Positions 17,842-27,591 of a DNA stretch of 64,000 nt are shown piece by piece. A program made the translations under genes and the position numbers. Every line of letters begins with the position of its first letter. The first letter of the stretch is position 1. The stretch spans positions 124,001 through 188,000 of the forward strand of contig DJOF01000023.1 of assembly GCA_002439585.1 (NCBI GenBank). The letters are read 5' to 3'. Below the pieces are notes generated by a model. The model had not been told where the DNA came from. It saw only the letters and a program-made list of their open reading frames with translations, and searched no databases. This DNA comes from Bacteroidales bacterium UBA6445 (GTDB lineage Bacteria > Bacteroidota > Bacteroidia > Bacteroidales > UBA932).

Positions 17842-19287
17842 ATGATGCGTAGATTAATAACAACCCGAGTAATTGCAATTTCAGCGTCAATCGTATTCTC
17901 TGCTGCCACATCTATTGCGGCTTCACGCGACAACCCGGCCAACGTAGGGACAATACCTATGTTCAAGAAAGGTGACCGTATTGCCTTTGTCGGTAACAGC
18001 ATCACACACGGAGGGCATTATCACTCTTATATCTGGCTCTACTATATGACCCGTTTTCCGGACATGCCTATTTACATATATAATAGGGGAGTCGGAGGAG
18101 ACACCTCAAGCAACATATACGACCGTTGGGATCTTGACGTGATGAGCGCGAAGCCAGATTACCTTACCTTGACATTCGGCATGAATGATACAGGCTACTG
18201 GGACGTATATAATACACCTGATGCAGACAGTCTCGCCGCCGTCAAAGTGACAGCCTCTCTGTCCAAATATGCCGAAATCGTGGAGAAGATAGAAGCCATG
18301 CCTGGCAATCCTGAGATAGTGATGATAGGCGGCTCACCCTATGACGAGACATCGAGATTTAATACTAATATCCTTCACGGCAAAAATGCTGCAATTCAGG
18401 AAATAGCTGAGGCGCAGAAAGATACGGCGGAGGCACATGGTTGGGGATTCGTTGACTTCAACGCACCGATGGTTCATCTTGCAGACAGTCTGCAGCAGAT
18501 TGACACCTCATATTCATTTTGCCCTGCGGACAGGGTGCATCCCGACAAAGACGGACAGATGGTCATGGCTTGGCTTTTCCTCAAGGCGCAGGGACTTTCA
18601 GGTAAGAAAGTCGCTGACATAGAGATAGAAGCTACCTCGGCAAGAGCTTTGAAGGCGGAGAATTGTCGTATTTCTAAAGTGTGCAGCGAAAACGGGACTC
18701 TGTCATTTGACTATCTGGCCCAATCCCTTCCTTATCCGTGCGACTCCGTATCAGAGCACGGTTGGGGTAATATTCACTCCCAAAGAGACGCCATGAAGAT
18801 AATCCCCTTTACGAAAGATTTTAACGAGGAACTTCTTACAGTGCAGGGGCTTAAGACAGGAAACTACGATCTCACTATTGACGGAGAGCCGATTGCAAGA
18901 CTTTCTTCTGGGGAATTGTCTGAAGGCGTAAACCTTGCATCCTATACCAATACCCCTCAGTATCGTCAGGCCAGTGAGATAATGTATCTCAACGAAGAAA
19001 GATTCGAAATCGAGAAACGTCTTCGCGAATATATCTGGATAGAATACAATACGTTCAATGGTACGGACCTCCTTTTTGCCGACAATTGGCAATCTTTGCA
19101 GAAAGTCAATGATCAGGCCAAGAAAGATTGGTTCACTGCCGCCAGCAACTACTGGTATAAGAAAAGCTATTATCCAGGCATAAGAGAGACTTGGACCGAC
19201 TATATGGACTATATCGTCAGCCGTATCTACAAGATCAATAAACCTGTCACTCACAGAATTGTCCTCGAAAAGGTTGACAATCATTGA
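17842..19287 (+). CDS. SGNH/GDSL-family hydrolase, exported
   Basis: A 481-residue exported esterase-type hydrolase. The preferred start MMRRLITTRVIAISAS at 17842 gives a good signal peptide; an upstream in-frame TTG is less likely. SGNH blocks are present: GNSITHGG (nucleophile Ser53), GVGGDTSSN (Gly), TFGMNDTGYWD (Asn115) and DRVHPDKDGQ (Asp230, His233). A C-terminal extension of about 230 residues follows the catalytic domain. In a mannoside locus it may remove acetyl groups, but the substrate is inferred from context. GH38-like and GH92 genes follow on the same strand. Confidence 0.87.
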   Translation: MMRRLITTRVIAISASIVFSAATSIAASRDNPANVGTIPMFKKGDRIAFVGNSITHGGHYHSYIWLYYMTRFPDMPIYIYNRGVGGDTSSNIYDRWDLDVMSAKPDYLTLTFGMNDTGYWDVYNTPDADSLAAVKVTASLSKYAEIVEKIEAMPGNPEIVMIGGSPYDETSRFNTNILHGKNAAIQEIAEAQKDTAEAHGWGFVDFNAPMVHLADSLQQIDTSYSFCPADRVHPDKDGQMVMAWLFLKAQGLSGKKVADIEIEATSARALKAENCRISKVCSENGTLSFDYLAQSLPYPCDSVSEHGWGNIHSQRDAMKIIPFTKDFNEELLTVQGLKTGNYDLTIDGEPIARLSSGELSEGVNLASYTNTPQYRQASEIMYLNEERFEIEKRLREYIWIEYNTFNGTDLLFADNWQSLQKVNDQAKKDWFTAASNYWYKKSYYPGIRETWTDYMDYIVSRIYKINKPVTHRIVLEKVDNH

Positions 19288-19329
19288 TAACAGCCGTGTT
19301 GCTTCTTAAATACAAACTCTAAACTTAAA

Positions 19330-21936
19330 ATGACTAACAGGTTGATACAGATATTGGTTACATTTGCTGCTCTCGTCTTGACGAGTGTTGCTTCTTATGC
19401 AGCCGAGACTAAAGATCTCGCATCACCGGGTATCGTAATTCATAATTCGGAAGACATCGGTGCTCAACAGCCAGTTCAAAATATTAATGGTACAAAAGTC
19501 GGCAGCCAGAAGAACAGGCCGTATTTCGTCGACGGATACCACGGGGGAGTCTACGGGCATTATCCAGTGATGACATACACCAAATTCATGGCAGACCAAC
19601 TCGATGCCCATCCTGATTGGAGGATTTGTCTTGAAATCGAGCCTGAAACCTGGGATACGGTAGCCGTAAAGACCCCGATAGACTATGAGCGCTTCAAGTC
19701 GATGATCTCATCCCCGAGAATAGAGTTTACCAATCCGGCATATGCACAGCCCTATATGTATAATATCTCCGGGGAAAGTATCATCAGGCAGCTCCAATAC
19801 GGAATGGATAAGATCAAGTCCCATTTTCCTGATGTTGAGTTTGTTACCTATGCGGTCGAAGAGCCGTGCTTTACCAACTCATTGCCAATGATCCTCTCTC
19901 AGGCCGGCTTCAAATATGCTTCGATCAAATGCCCGAATACATGTTGGGGCGGCTATTCCGCTCCCTTCGGCAAAGGCATCGTAGAGTGGACATCGCCTGA
20001 CGGCTCGACTCTAACAGCCGTACCGAGATATCAATGCGAAGCGTTGCAAGACAGCTCCGTATGGCAGACCATAGCTTGGGGTAATACAGACGAATACATA
20101 CGTGCATGCGAGGAGGCCAGGGTATACAAGCCAGTTGGTATGTGCTATCAGGATGCTGGCTGGACCTATGGCCCTTGGCTTGGCTATGGTGACAAAGTGC
20201 GCAATAACTCCCAATACGTTACCTGGAGAGAATATTTTGAGATAATAGCTCCGGATGCACCGAAGGAAGTCTATAACATGAGCCAGGAAGACGTAAGAGC
20301 TGGACTCATGTGGGGCTCTCAAGTATTGCAGCGTCTCTCACGCCAGGTGCGCCGCACTGAGAACAACATAGTTATGGCCGAGAAAATCGGCAGTATGGAA
20401 ACAATTCTTTCAGGCCGCAAATACAGACAGGCTCTTATAGATGAGGCTTGGCGTACACTTATGCTTTCACAACATCACGACTGCTGGATAGTGCCATACA
20501 ATAGGCTCAACAAGAAAGGGACATGGGCAGACAATGTATCCCTATGGACAGCTGCAGCCGATGCTTGCTGCAAAGATGCCATAGCATCCGTTATTTCGGA
20601 GCCTGAAGAAGACTCAGCGCAGTACATCTCGGTGTTCAATACAGTAGCAGCGGCTCGTGAAAGCGTTGTTAAGCTGGGACTTGGCAAAGACGCTCCAAAG
20701 TCATTTAGGCTCAAGAACTCTAAAGGACACAACGTCCCTTTTGCCATAGAGGGGGATACTCTCGTTTTCAAGGCATCTGCTCCTTCATTCGGACTTGCCG
20801 TATACAAGATAGAGCCGTCCAAGCGCAGTTGTGCTGTCAGGACAACGGTATCAGAACACAGAGATGCTCCTGTTACTGTCAGCACAGACCTCTACTCGGT
20901 TACATTTGACCCTATTGCTGGCGGAGCCATCACTTCCCTAATAGAGAAAAATACAGGCCGCGAATTTGCCGACAAATCCTCAGAGCGAAGAATAAACGAA
21001 CTGAGAGGCTTCTTCTATGATGAAGACAAATGGCTCTCATCAACTGATAGCCCGGCTGATGTGACAGTAGAAAAGTCAGACGGCATACGCACCAAAGTTA
21101 CTGTGAAAGGCGAGATAGCCTCAGTCCCATTTGTTCAAACAATTATTTTCGAAGACGGCAAACCTCTCATCTCATGCGATGCGAAAGTATTTTGGAACAA
21201 GAATGTAGGTATAGGCAAATATCGTCAGAAAGATACATGGTCAAGCAATAAGAGGGCATTCTATGACGACAGATTCAAGCTCAATGTCCTATTCCCCTTT
21301 GCTATCGAAAACCCTGATCTGTACAAGGACGCCCCGTTCGATGTATGCAGAAGCCTTGAAGAAAATACTTGGTATGACAGTTGGGACTCCATCAAGCACA
21401 ATGTCATATTCAAATGGGTGTCTCTCGAAGGAGACAAGTCGGCAGCCGTGCTTTCCGATCATACCACTTCATATACATACGGCCCTGATTTCCCACTATC
21501 ACTTACTTTCCAGTTCTCGGGTCATGGGCTTTGGGGACGCGACTATACGATCGAAGGCTCTTCGCAGATAAGGTATGCGATCTTTCCTTATGAGGGCAAA
21601 TGGCAGGAAGTCGGAGTGCAAGGACAGTCTGAAGGCTGGAATGAGCCTCTCTATGCGGAATTTTCCGCTCCTAAAGAAGAAGCTAGTCTGGTAAGCGTTG
21701 ACAACACGGCATTGCAGATAAGCGCGATGTATTCCGTCGAGGGAGGCTGGATCATGAGACTCTACAACTCCTCCTCGGAAGAGGAAACAGGGATATTCAC
21801 TATCGGATTTCCGTTCAGCTCGTTGCAGGAGGTCAATCTCCTCGGAGAGAGAATATCTTCAGTTGGGAGCAACGGAAATACATTTGCGGTGGAGATTCCT
21901 TCTTTCGGAATAAAGAACATTTTTATCCGGAAATAA
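19330..21936 (+). CDS. GH38-like alpha-mannosidase, divergent
   Basis: An 868-residue exported protein with signal peptide ending SVASYAAE. The segment LMLSQHHDCWIVPYNRL matches the GH38 middle-domain 'QHHD' zinc-ligand motif, and the 3' half is a GH38-type beta-sandwich region (YSVTFDPIAGGAITSLIEKN, ISCDAKVFWNKN). The N-terminal Zn motif is DGYHGGVYGHYP instead of the usual 'H.NDPGW'. The nucleophile region reads YAVEEPCFTNSLPMILSQAG where classical GH38 has 'DPFG.S...L....G'. It therefore belongs to a divergent GH38-related branch. Position before a GH92 gene supports alpha-mannoside cleavage. Confidence 0.78.
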   Translation: MTNRLIQILVTFAALVLTSVASYAAETKDLASPGIVIHNSEDIGAQQPVQNINGTKVGSQKNRPYFVDGYHGGVYGHYPVMTYTKFMADQLDAHPDWRICLEIEPETWDTVAVKTPIDYERFKSMISSPRIEFTNPAYAQPYMYNISGESIIRQLQYGMDKIKSHFPDVEFVTYAVEEPCFTNSLPMILSQAGFKYASIKCPNTCWGGYSAPFGKGIVEWTSPDGSTLTAVPRYQCEALQDSSVWQTIAWGNTDEYIRACEEARVYKPVGMCYQDAGWTYGPWLGYGDKVRNNSQYVTWREYFEIIAPDAPKEVYNMSQEDVRAGLMWGSQVLQRLSRQVRRTENNIVMAEKIGSMETILSGRKYRQALIDEAWRTLMLSQHHDCWIVPYNRLNKKGTWADNVSLWTAAADACCKDAIASVISEPEEDSAQYISVFNTVAAARESVVKLGLGKDAPKSFRLKNSKGHNVPFAIEGDTLVFKASAPSFGLAVYKIEPSKRSCAVRTTVSEHRDAPVTVSTDLYSVTFDPIAGGAITSLIEKNTGREFADKSSERRINELRGFFYDEDKWLSSTDSPADVTVEKSDGIRTKVTVKGEIASVPFVQTIIFEDGKPLISCDAKVFWNKNVGIGKYRQKDTWSSNKRAFYDDRFKLNVLFPFAIENPDLYKDAPFDVCRSLEENTWYDSWDSIKHNVIFKWVSLEGDKSAAVLSDHTTSYTYGPDFPLSLTFQFSGHGLWGRDYTIEGSSQIRYAIFPYEGKWQEVGVQGQSEGWNEPLYAEFSAPKEEASLVSVDNTALQISAMYSVEGGWIMRLYNSSSEEETGIFTIGFPFSSLQEVNLLGERISSVGSNGNTFAVEIPSFGIKNIFIRK

Positions 21937-22031
21937 TTTGCTTCCGGCTGTAACCGATAGTCCGAAGTCGTGTCAGGTCAGCAGCCACAAGCGTATTTGA
22001 ATTTTAAACAGCTTTTAAGACAAGGCAAAAT

Positions 22032-24395
22032 ATGTCGATGAGAATGAGAGTATGTAGTATAGCATTGATAGCAGCGGCTCTTTTCGCAGTGGCATGCGGA
22101 GAGAAGCAGAAAGACTTCACTCCTGCTGAGTATGTAAATTCCTTTATTGGAGCCAGTACAAATACAGATGCGGCCGGAGTCTATCATGGCCTTGGAAAGA
22201 CATTCCCTGGAGCGACAACCCCTTTTGGAATGGTTCAGGTAAGCCCGAATACAATCACCGGAGGAGATAATGGAAGTGGTTACAGTTATGAGATGAAGAC
22301 CATAGAAGGTTTTGCATTCACCCAGATGAGCGGGGTCGGCTGGTTCGGAGACCTCGGCAATTTTCTCGTGATGCCCACAACTGGGAAAATGAAGACAATT
22401 GCAGGCAAGGAAGACGGCAGCTTCAGCGGCTGGCGTTCGCATTACGACAAGGAGTCTGAAGATGCAGAGCCCGGGTATTATAAGGTGTTTCTTACAGACT
22501 ACGGTATCAAGGCGGAGACTTCGGCCACACCGCATTGCGGCATAATTCGCTTCACTTTCCCCGAAAGTGATACTTCCCGTGTTCAGATTGACCTTGCGAG
22601 GAGAGTTGGTGGGACTTCTGAGAGACAATATGTCAAGGTTGTGGATGAGAATACAATAGAGGGATGGATGTTGTGTACTCCAGCAACAGGTGGTTGGGGT
22701 AACGGAGAAGGAAACGCTCTTTATACAGTGTATTTCCACGCAACATTCAGCAAACCTCTCTCAAACTACGGATTCTGGAGTGCTGATATACCAGATGGCT
22801 GGGTACGTAAGAAGGATGAGGTGGTAAGCCTGCCTTATCTTCAGAGAGTGGCCGAGTCCAAGATTATAAGTGACAGAAGGGAGATAGAAGGCAAGCATCT
22901 TGGCTTCTTCACCGAGTTCCCTTCTGCGGAGGGCGAGGAAGTCGTTGTGAAAGCCGGCATTTCCTTCGTAGATGTTGAAGGAGCCCGCCGCAATTACGAG
23001 GCAGAGATAGCAGACAAGGACTTTGACACAGTAAGGAAGGATGCGTACCGCACATGGAATGACGAGCTTTCTCGCATAACAGTAACGGGAGGAAGCGATG
23101 CTGACAAGACCGTATTCTATACGGCCCTCTATCACAGCATGATAGATCCTCGTCTGTATGCCGATACCGACGGGCGATATGTGGGTGGTGACTACAAAGT
23201 CCATGACAAGGAGTCCGGATTTACCAAAAGAACACTCTTCAGTGGTTGGGATGTGTACCGCAGCCAGATGCCTCTCTATACTATCATCAGACCGGAGATT
23301 GTCAACGATATGGTAGCCTCGTTAGTTACTCTCGCTGATCAGAGTGGCCGGGAATATTATGAGCGGTGGGAGTTTCTCAACGCCTACACAGGCTGCATGA
23401 TCGGTAATCCGGCCCTATCAGTTCTCACCGATGCTTGGATGAAAGGCATCAGAGGCTATGACGTAGACATGGCATATCAATACGCTATCAATACTACGGA
23501 GAAATTTGGCAACTGGCCTCTTGGTTGGACACCAGGTTCGCTTAGCATCTCAAATACATTGGAATATGCGTATTTTGACTGGTGCCTTTCTCAGCTTGCC
23601 TTAGGCCTTGGAAAAGAAGAAGACAGCAGGCTCTATAAACAACACTCAATCCAGGCTTACAAAAATATTTTCTGTCATGACAAAGGTTGGTTCCGGCCTA
23701 GAAATGCCGATGGCTTTTGGGCAGAATGGCCGGACAGCGCAAGGACAAAGGAGTGGTACGGCTGTATCGAGTGTAATCCTTATCAGCAAGGTTGGTTCGT
23801 ACCTCAGGATATTCCTGGCATGACCGCTATAATGGGCGGACGAGAGAAAGTAATAGCAGATCTTGACAATTTTTTCGCCAATACCCCGGAAGATATGCTT
23901 TGGAATCAGTATTACAACCATGCAAATGAACCAGTGCATTTTGTACCATTCCTCTACAACAGGCTCGGTGAGCCATGGAAGACGCAGAAATGGTCTCGTT
24001 TTATCTGCACCCATGCCTATTCCGACAATGTACCGGCAGGTCTTGTGGGAAATGATGATGCAGGCCAGATGTCTGCTTGGTATGTGCTCGCTTCATCAGG
24101 CCTTCACCCTGTATGCCCTGGAGATAATTACTTTGAGATATCAAGTCCGGTATTTGAAGAGATCACTTTCCGTACAGACCCTCATTATGCCTCGGGCAAG
24201 ACATTTACAGTCAAGGCGATAGGCAATAGTTCGAAGAATATATACATCCAGAATGCATCGCTTGACGGAAAACCTCTGAATGAGCCGAGGATTCGTTTCG
24301 AGGACATTGCCAAAGGTGGGGTATTAGAGCTTTATATGGGTCCTGAGCCATCCAAGTGGGGCATCTCCAACAAAGTGGCAGCCCCTGCAGAGTAG
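22032..24395 (+). CDS. GH92 alpha-mannosidase, lipoprotein
   Basis: A 787-residue exo-alpha-mannosidase with lipobox FAVAC (Cys22). GH92 motifs in order are FPGATTPFGMVQVSPNT, GFAFTQMSGVGWFGDLGN, the acid region IECNPYQQGWFVPQDIPG, NEPVHFVPFLYNRLGEPW and GNDDAGQMSAWYV (catalytic-base and Ca region), then PVCPGDNYFEISSP. The usual 'HEP.HH' stretch is NEPVHF here, so linkage preference should not be assumed to be alpha-1,2. GH92 enzymes are inverting and Ca-dependent, and act on N-glycans or yeast mannan. Confidence 0.93.
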   Translation: MSMRMRVCSIALIAAALFAVACGEKQKDFTPAEYVNSFIGASTNTDAAGVYHGLGKTFPGATTPFGMVQVSPNTITGGDNGSGYSYEMKTIEGFAFTQMSGVGWFGDLGNFLVMPTTGKMKTIAGKEDGSFSGWRSHYDKESEDAEPGYYKVFLTDYGIKAETSATPHCGIIRFTFPESDTSRVQIDLARRVGGTSERQYVKVVDENTIEGWMLCTPATGGWGNGEGNALYTVYFHATFSKPLSNYGFWSADIPDGWVRKKDEVVSLPYLQRVAESKIISDRREIEGKHLGFFTEFPSAEGEEVVVKAGISFVDVEGARRNYEAEIADKDFDTVRKDAYRTWNDELSRITVTGGSDADKTVFYTALYHSMIDPRLYADTDGRYVGGDYKVHDKESGFTKRTLFSGWDVYRSQMPLYTIIRPEIVNDMVASLVTLADQSGREYYERWEFLNAYTGCMIGNPALSVLTDAWMKGIRGYDVDMAYQYAINTTEKFGNWPLGWTPGSLSISNTLEYAYFDWCLSQLALGLGKEEDSRLYKQHSIQAYKNIFCHDKGWFRPRNADGFWAEWPDSARTKEWYGCIECNPYQQGWFVPQDIPGMTAIMGGREKVIADLDNFFANTPEDMLWNQYYNHANEPVHFVPFLYNRLGEPWKTQKWSRFICTHAYSDNVPAGLVGNDDAGQMSAWYVLASSGLHPVCPGDNYFEISSPVFEEITFRTDPHYASGKTFTVKAIGNSSKNIYIQNASLDGKPLNEPRIRFEDIAKGGVLELYMGPEPSKWGISNKVAAPAE

Positions 24396-24475
24396 GCTGG
24401 GATGACAGGTAGTGGCAGAATTCAGGCCTGCTGACAACATTTTAGTCAAATCTAATATACATTAAGACTAACAAC

Positions 24476-27400
24476 ATGAACAAAAAATCACTCACAAGAA
24501 TCATGTGCATCCTGTTTGCTGTTCTTATAGGCACAGTGACATTGGCTGCACAGCAGCGTTATCGGCAGATTTCGGGCCAAGTGTCCGACTCCGACGGCGT
24601 AGCCTTGCCAGGAGTCGTAGTCATGGTAACCGGACAAGAAAGTTACCATGCCACTACTGACATTGACGGCAATTTCACAATGCAGATCCCTGAAACGGCC
24701 CGTTCTGTGGAGTTCTCATATCTCGGAATGGAGACTCAGAATGTACGGATCGGAACGTCCTCGACATTCAACATCAGGATGCAGACAAGCAGCTTCGGGC
24801 TTGACGAGGCCGTGGCTGTTGGTTATGGAACAATGATTAAGAGGGAACTCTCTTCTTCCGTATCGTCCGTCAAGAGCGACCAACTCAGCGAGAGAGCAAC
24901 GGCACTCAACCTCATGCAAAGCCTCGCAGGTAAAGTCGCCGGTGTGAGGAGCGTCTCTTTCTCGGGACGTCCAGGAGGATCATCAGCACTGAGAATCAGG
25001 GGAATGGGCTCTATCAATGCGGGCAGTGACCCTATCTATGTGATGGACGGAGTAGTGGACATCAATCCTTCGCTCATCAACCCTTCCGACATCGAGAGCA
25101 TCGATGTTCTCAAGGATGCTGCCGCAACTTCAATGTACGGTGCAAAAGGTGCCAATGGCGTGGTTATAATCACAACCAAATCCGGTAAAGCAGGCAAGGG
25201 CACGGTTACTTATGACGGGAAGACCGGTGTCAGCATCCTTACCCGCAAGCTTGACGTTCTCAACTCTGAGGAATTTATGGAAGTGCAGAAGCGCGCATAT
25301 GATTACAGCGGAGCCACAATGCCCCATCTTACCACTCCGATGGAAAATCTCTTCTGGTATAAGAAAGATGCTTCTGGCAACTATGTGTACGGTGAGGACG
25401 GGCTTCTCATCGCATCTCCAAAATACGATACCGACTGGCAGGACGTCATGACACGCAATGCCCTTGTCAATGATCATTCCCTTTCATTTGCTACTGGCAC
25501 CGAGAAGACTTCGGTCTATGCGAGCGTGGCCTATTCTGATATACAGGGTCTTCTCTATGGAACTGATTCGGATAGGCTTACCGGTACTATCAATGTGAAG
25601 TCACAGATTACCGATTGGCTTGACATTCAGGCTGTAGCAACAGGTGGAGCGACCGAGTCCAACAATGCCGACAGTGAGAACGGCTTCGGTCAGGGCGCAT
25701 TGCGCAACATGATGGAAATGCCTCCTATCGTGCCAGTAAAATACGAGGACGGCACTTGGGGTCGCAAGAACGACTATCCTCTCGGAGAGGAAGCTGAGAA
25801 CCCGAGACGACTCATGGATGCAGTGCATAGCAGATCCAAGACCAATTTCTTCGTGATGAGCCTTCAAGCCAATATGAAGCTCTACAAGGATCTTACTCTC
25901 ACAGTCAAAGGCGACTATCAACTCAACAACGGCAAGAATGTAAGCTACGCAACGGAGAAAGGCCTTGTACAGCAGACCGAGACCAATGGAGGATATGCTA
26001 CAATCGGATATTCTGATAGCAAGAGATGGGCAAATGAAGACTATATTACATGGAGTCCGACTTTCTTCGGCGGCAAACTCAAATCATCCTTCGTGCTCGG
26101 TGCCAGTTGGTACTATTACCATGCCGAGAGTGTTTCAGCCGGAGCAGAGAAATTCTTTGACGGATCGTTTGACTATCACAACCTTGGAGCAGGATCCGTT
26201 ATACAGAATCCTGGCTCTGGAATGGACCAGAATACCATGAACTCCTACTATTTCAGGATGAATCATAATATCTTGAACAAGTACATGTTCGCCTTTACAT
26301 TCAGGGCAGATGGAGCTTCCAACTTCGGAGCAAACAACAAGTACGGATTCTTCCCCTCTGCATCTGCAGCGTGGATTATCTCAGAAGAGCCGTTCTTCGC
26401 CAATGCCAAGGACTTCATGCGCAATCTCAAACTTAGGCTTAGCTACGGTTCTGTCGGCAACGCATCCATCCCCAACTATAGGACTTTCTCCCAGTATGCT
26501 ACTGGTACCAACTACTTCAATGGTGTGCCTACTACCTTCGTTACCCTCTCAAACCTCGGTAACTCCGACCTTAAATGGGAGACATCAAGGCAGCTCAATG
26601 TAGGTGTGGACTTCAGCTTGTTCAGAAGCCGTCTCGAAGTGATAGCTGATTACTACAACAAGGCTACGACCGACCTCCTCTTCCAGAAACAGGTGCCGTA
26701 TACTACAGGTTATTCTACTTCATGGACCAATCTCGGAAAGATCCGCAATACTGGCTTTGAGATCACCCTTACTTCGCACAATATCGATCACAAGGATTTT
26801 CAGTGGGATACGGATTTCATCTTCTCCACCAACAAGATCATAGTTGTAGATATCAATGACGAGGTGATAGAACTTGGCAACAATGCCCGTGCAGTAGAGG
26901 GAAGACCCTGGGGCGAGTTTTTCGTGCTCAATAGGCTTGGTACATGGGGTCTTGACGAGGTAGCGGAAGCTGCCAAGTACGGAAAGAAACCAGGTGACCT
27001 CAAATACGAGGATGTCAATCACGACTATGTGATCGATGATAATGACCGTCAGTACATGGGCTCCGGAACCCCTAAGGGCGAGTTCTCAATGGTAAATACC
27101 CTCTATTGGAAAGGCTTTACCTTCATGCTTGATCTCGGAGCGGTATATGGCTCGAAGATAATGGATATAACCACGACTATGATGGAGAACAGGCAGCTCT
27201 ATTCCAACTCCATGAAATCCGTCCTCAATGCATGGACACCTGAGAACCAGAACTCTATGATTGCTGCAATCCGCCGTCCTTCGGATGCCTATTTTGGGGA
27301 AAATGAGAAAGACTCAAGAATGCTCTACAGCGGCAATTTCCTTAGAATCCGCAATGTGATGATCGCATATGACTTCAAGCGCGACCTCCTCAAGAATTTC

Positions 27401-27580
27401 AAGTTCGTCAAGGGGCTTAGTCTAGGAGTCAACGTGGAGAATCCTTATGTATTCTGCAATTATCCTGGATATGATCCAGAAGTTGGCGCGTTCGGCAACG
27501 TGAATACTGGCTCAGGTATCGATTTCTATTCTTATCCTAAGCCTATGACTGTGTCAGCCAATCTTAAAGTCACATTCTAA
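24476..27580 (+). CDS. SusC/RagA-family TonB-linked outer membrane transporter
   Basis: A 1034-residue barrel transporter. It shows a signal peptide ending LAAQQ, an N-terminal carboxypeptidase-like domain (ISGQVSDSDGVALPGVVV, FTMQIPETARSVEFSYLGME), a TonB-box-like DEAVAVGYGT, and a plug (SLAGKVAGVRSVSF, RIRGMGSINAGSDPIYVMDG, DAAATSMYGAKGANGVVIIT). The 22-strand barrel ends SANLKVTF. With SusD 11 bases downstream it forms a pedal-bin importer for oligosaccharides, here probably mannosides released by the neighbouring enzymes. Confidence 0.95.
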   Translation: MNKKSLTRIMCILFAVLIGTVTLAAQQRYRQISGQVSDSDGVALPGVVVMVTGQESYHATTDIDGNFTMQIPETARSVEFSYLGMETQNVRIGTSSTFNIRMQTSSFGLDEAVAVGYGTMIKRELSSSVSSVKSDQLSERATALNLMQSLAGKVAGVRSVSFSGRPGGSSALRIRGMGSINAGSDPIYVMDGVVDINPSLINPSDIESIDVLKDAAATSMYGAKGANGVVIITTKSGKAGKGTVTYDGKTGVSILTRKLDVLNSEEFMEVQKRAYDYSGATMPHLTTPMENLFWYKKDASGNYVYGEDGLLIASPKYDTDWQDVMTRNALVNDHSLSFATGTEKTSVYASVAYSDIQGLLYGTDSDRLTGTINVKSQITDWLDIQAVATGGATESNNADSENGFGQGALRNMMEMPPIVPVKYEDGTWGRKNDYPLGEEAENPRRLMDAVHSRSKTNFFVMSLQANMKLYKDLTLTVKGDYQLNNGKNVSYATEKGLVQQTETNGGYATIGYSDSKRWANEDYITWSPTFFGGKLKSSFVLGASWYYYHAESVSAGAEKFFDGSFDYHNLGAGSVIQNPGSGMDQNTMNSYYFRMNHNILNKYMFAFTFRADGASNFGANNKYGFFPSASAAWIISEEPFFANAKDFMRNLKLRLSYGSVGNASIPNYRTFSQYATGTNYFNGVPTTFVTLSNLGNSDLKWETSRQLNVGVDFSLFRSRLEVIADYYNKATTDLLFQKQVPYTTGYSTSWTNLGKIRNTGFEITLTSHNIDHKDFQWDTDFIFSTNKIIVVDINDEVIELGNNARAVEGRPWGEFFVLNRLGTWGLDEVAEAAKYGKKPGDLKYEDVNHDYVIDDNDRQYMGSGTPKGEFSMVNTLYWKGFTFMLDLGAVYGSKIMDITTTMMENRQLYSNSMKSVLNAWTPENQNSMIAAIRRPSDAYFGENEKDSRMLYSGNFLRIRNVMIAYDFKRDLLKNFKFVKGLSLGVNVENPYVFCNYPGYDPEVGAFGNVNTGSGIDFYSYPKPMTVSANLKVTF

Positions 27581-27591
27581 AGCAACACACA

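Noticed and set aside
21978..22739. 253-residue minus-strand frame opposite GH92
   Set aside because: It is a shadow of the GH92 gene, Cys/His-rich without domain order, and lacks a start region.
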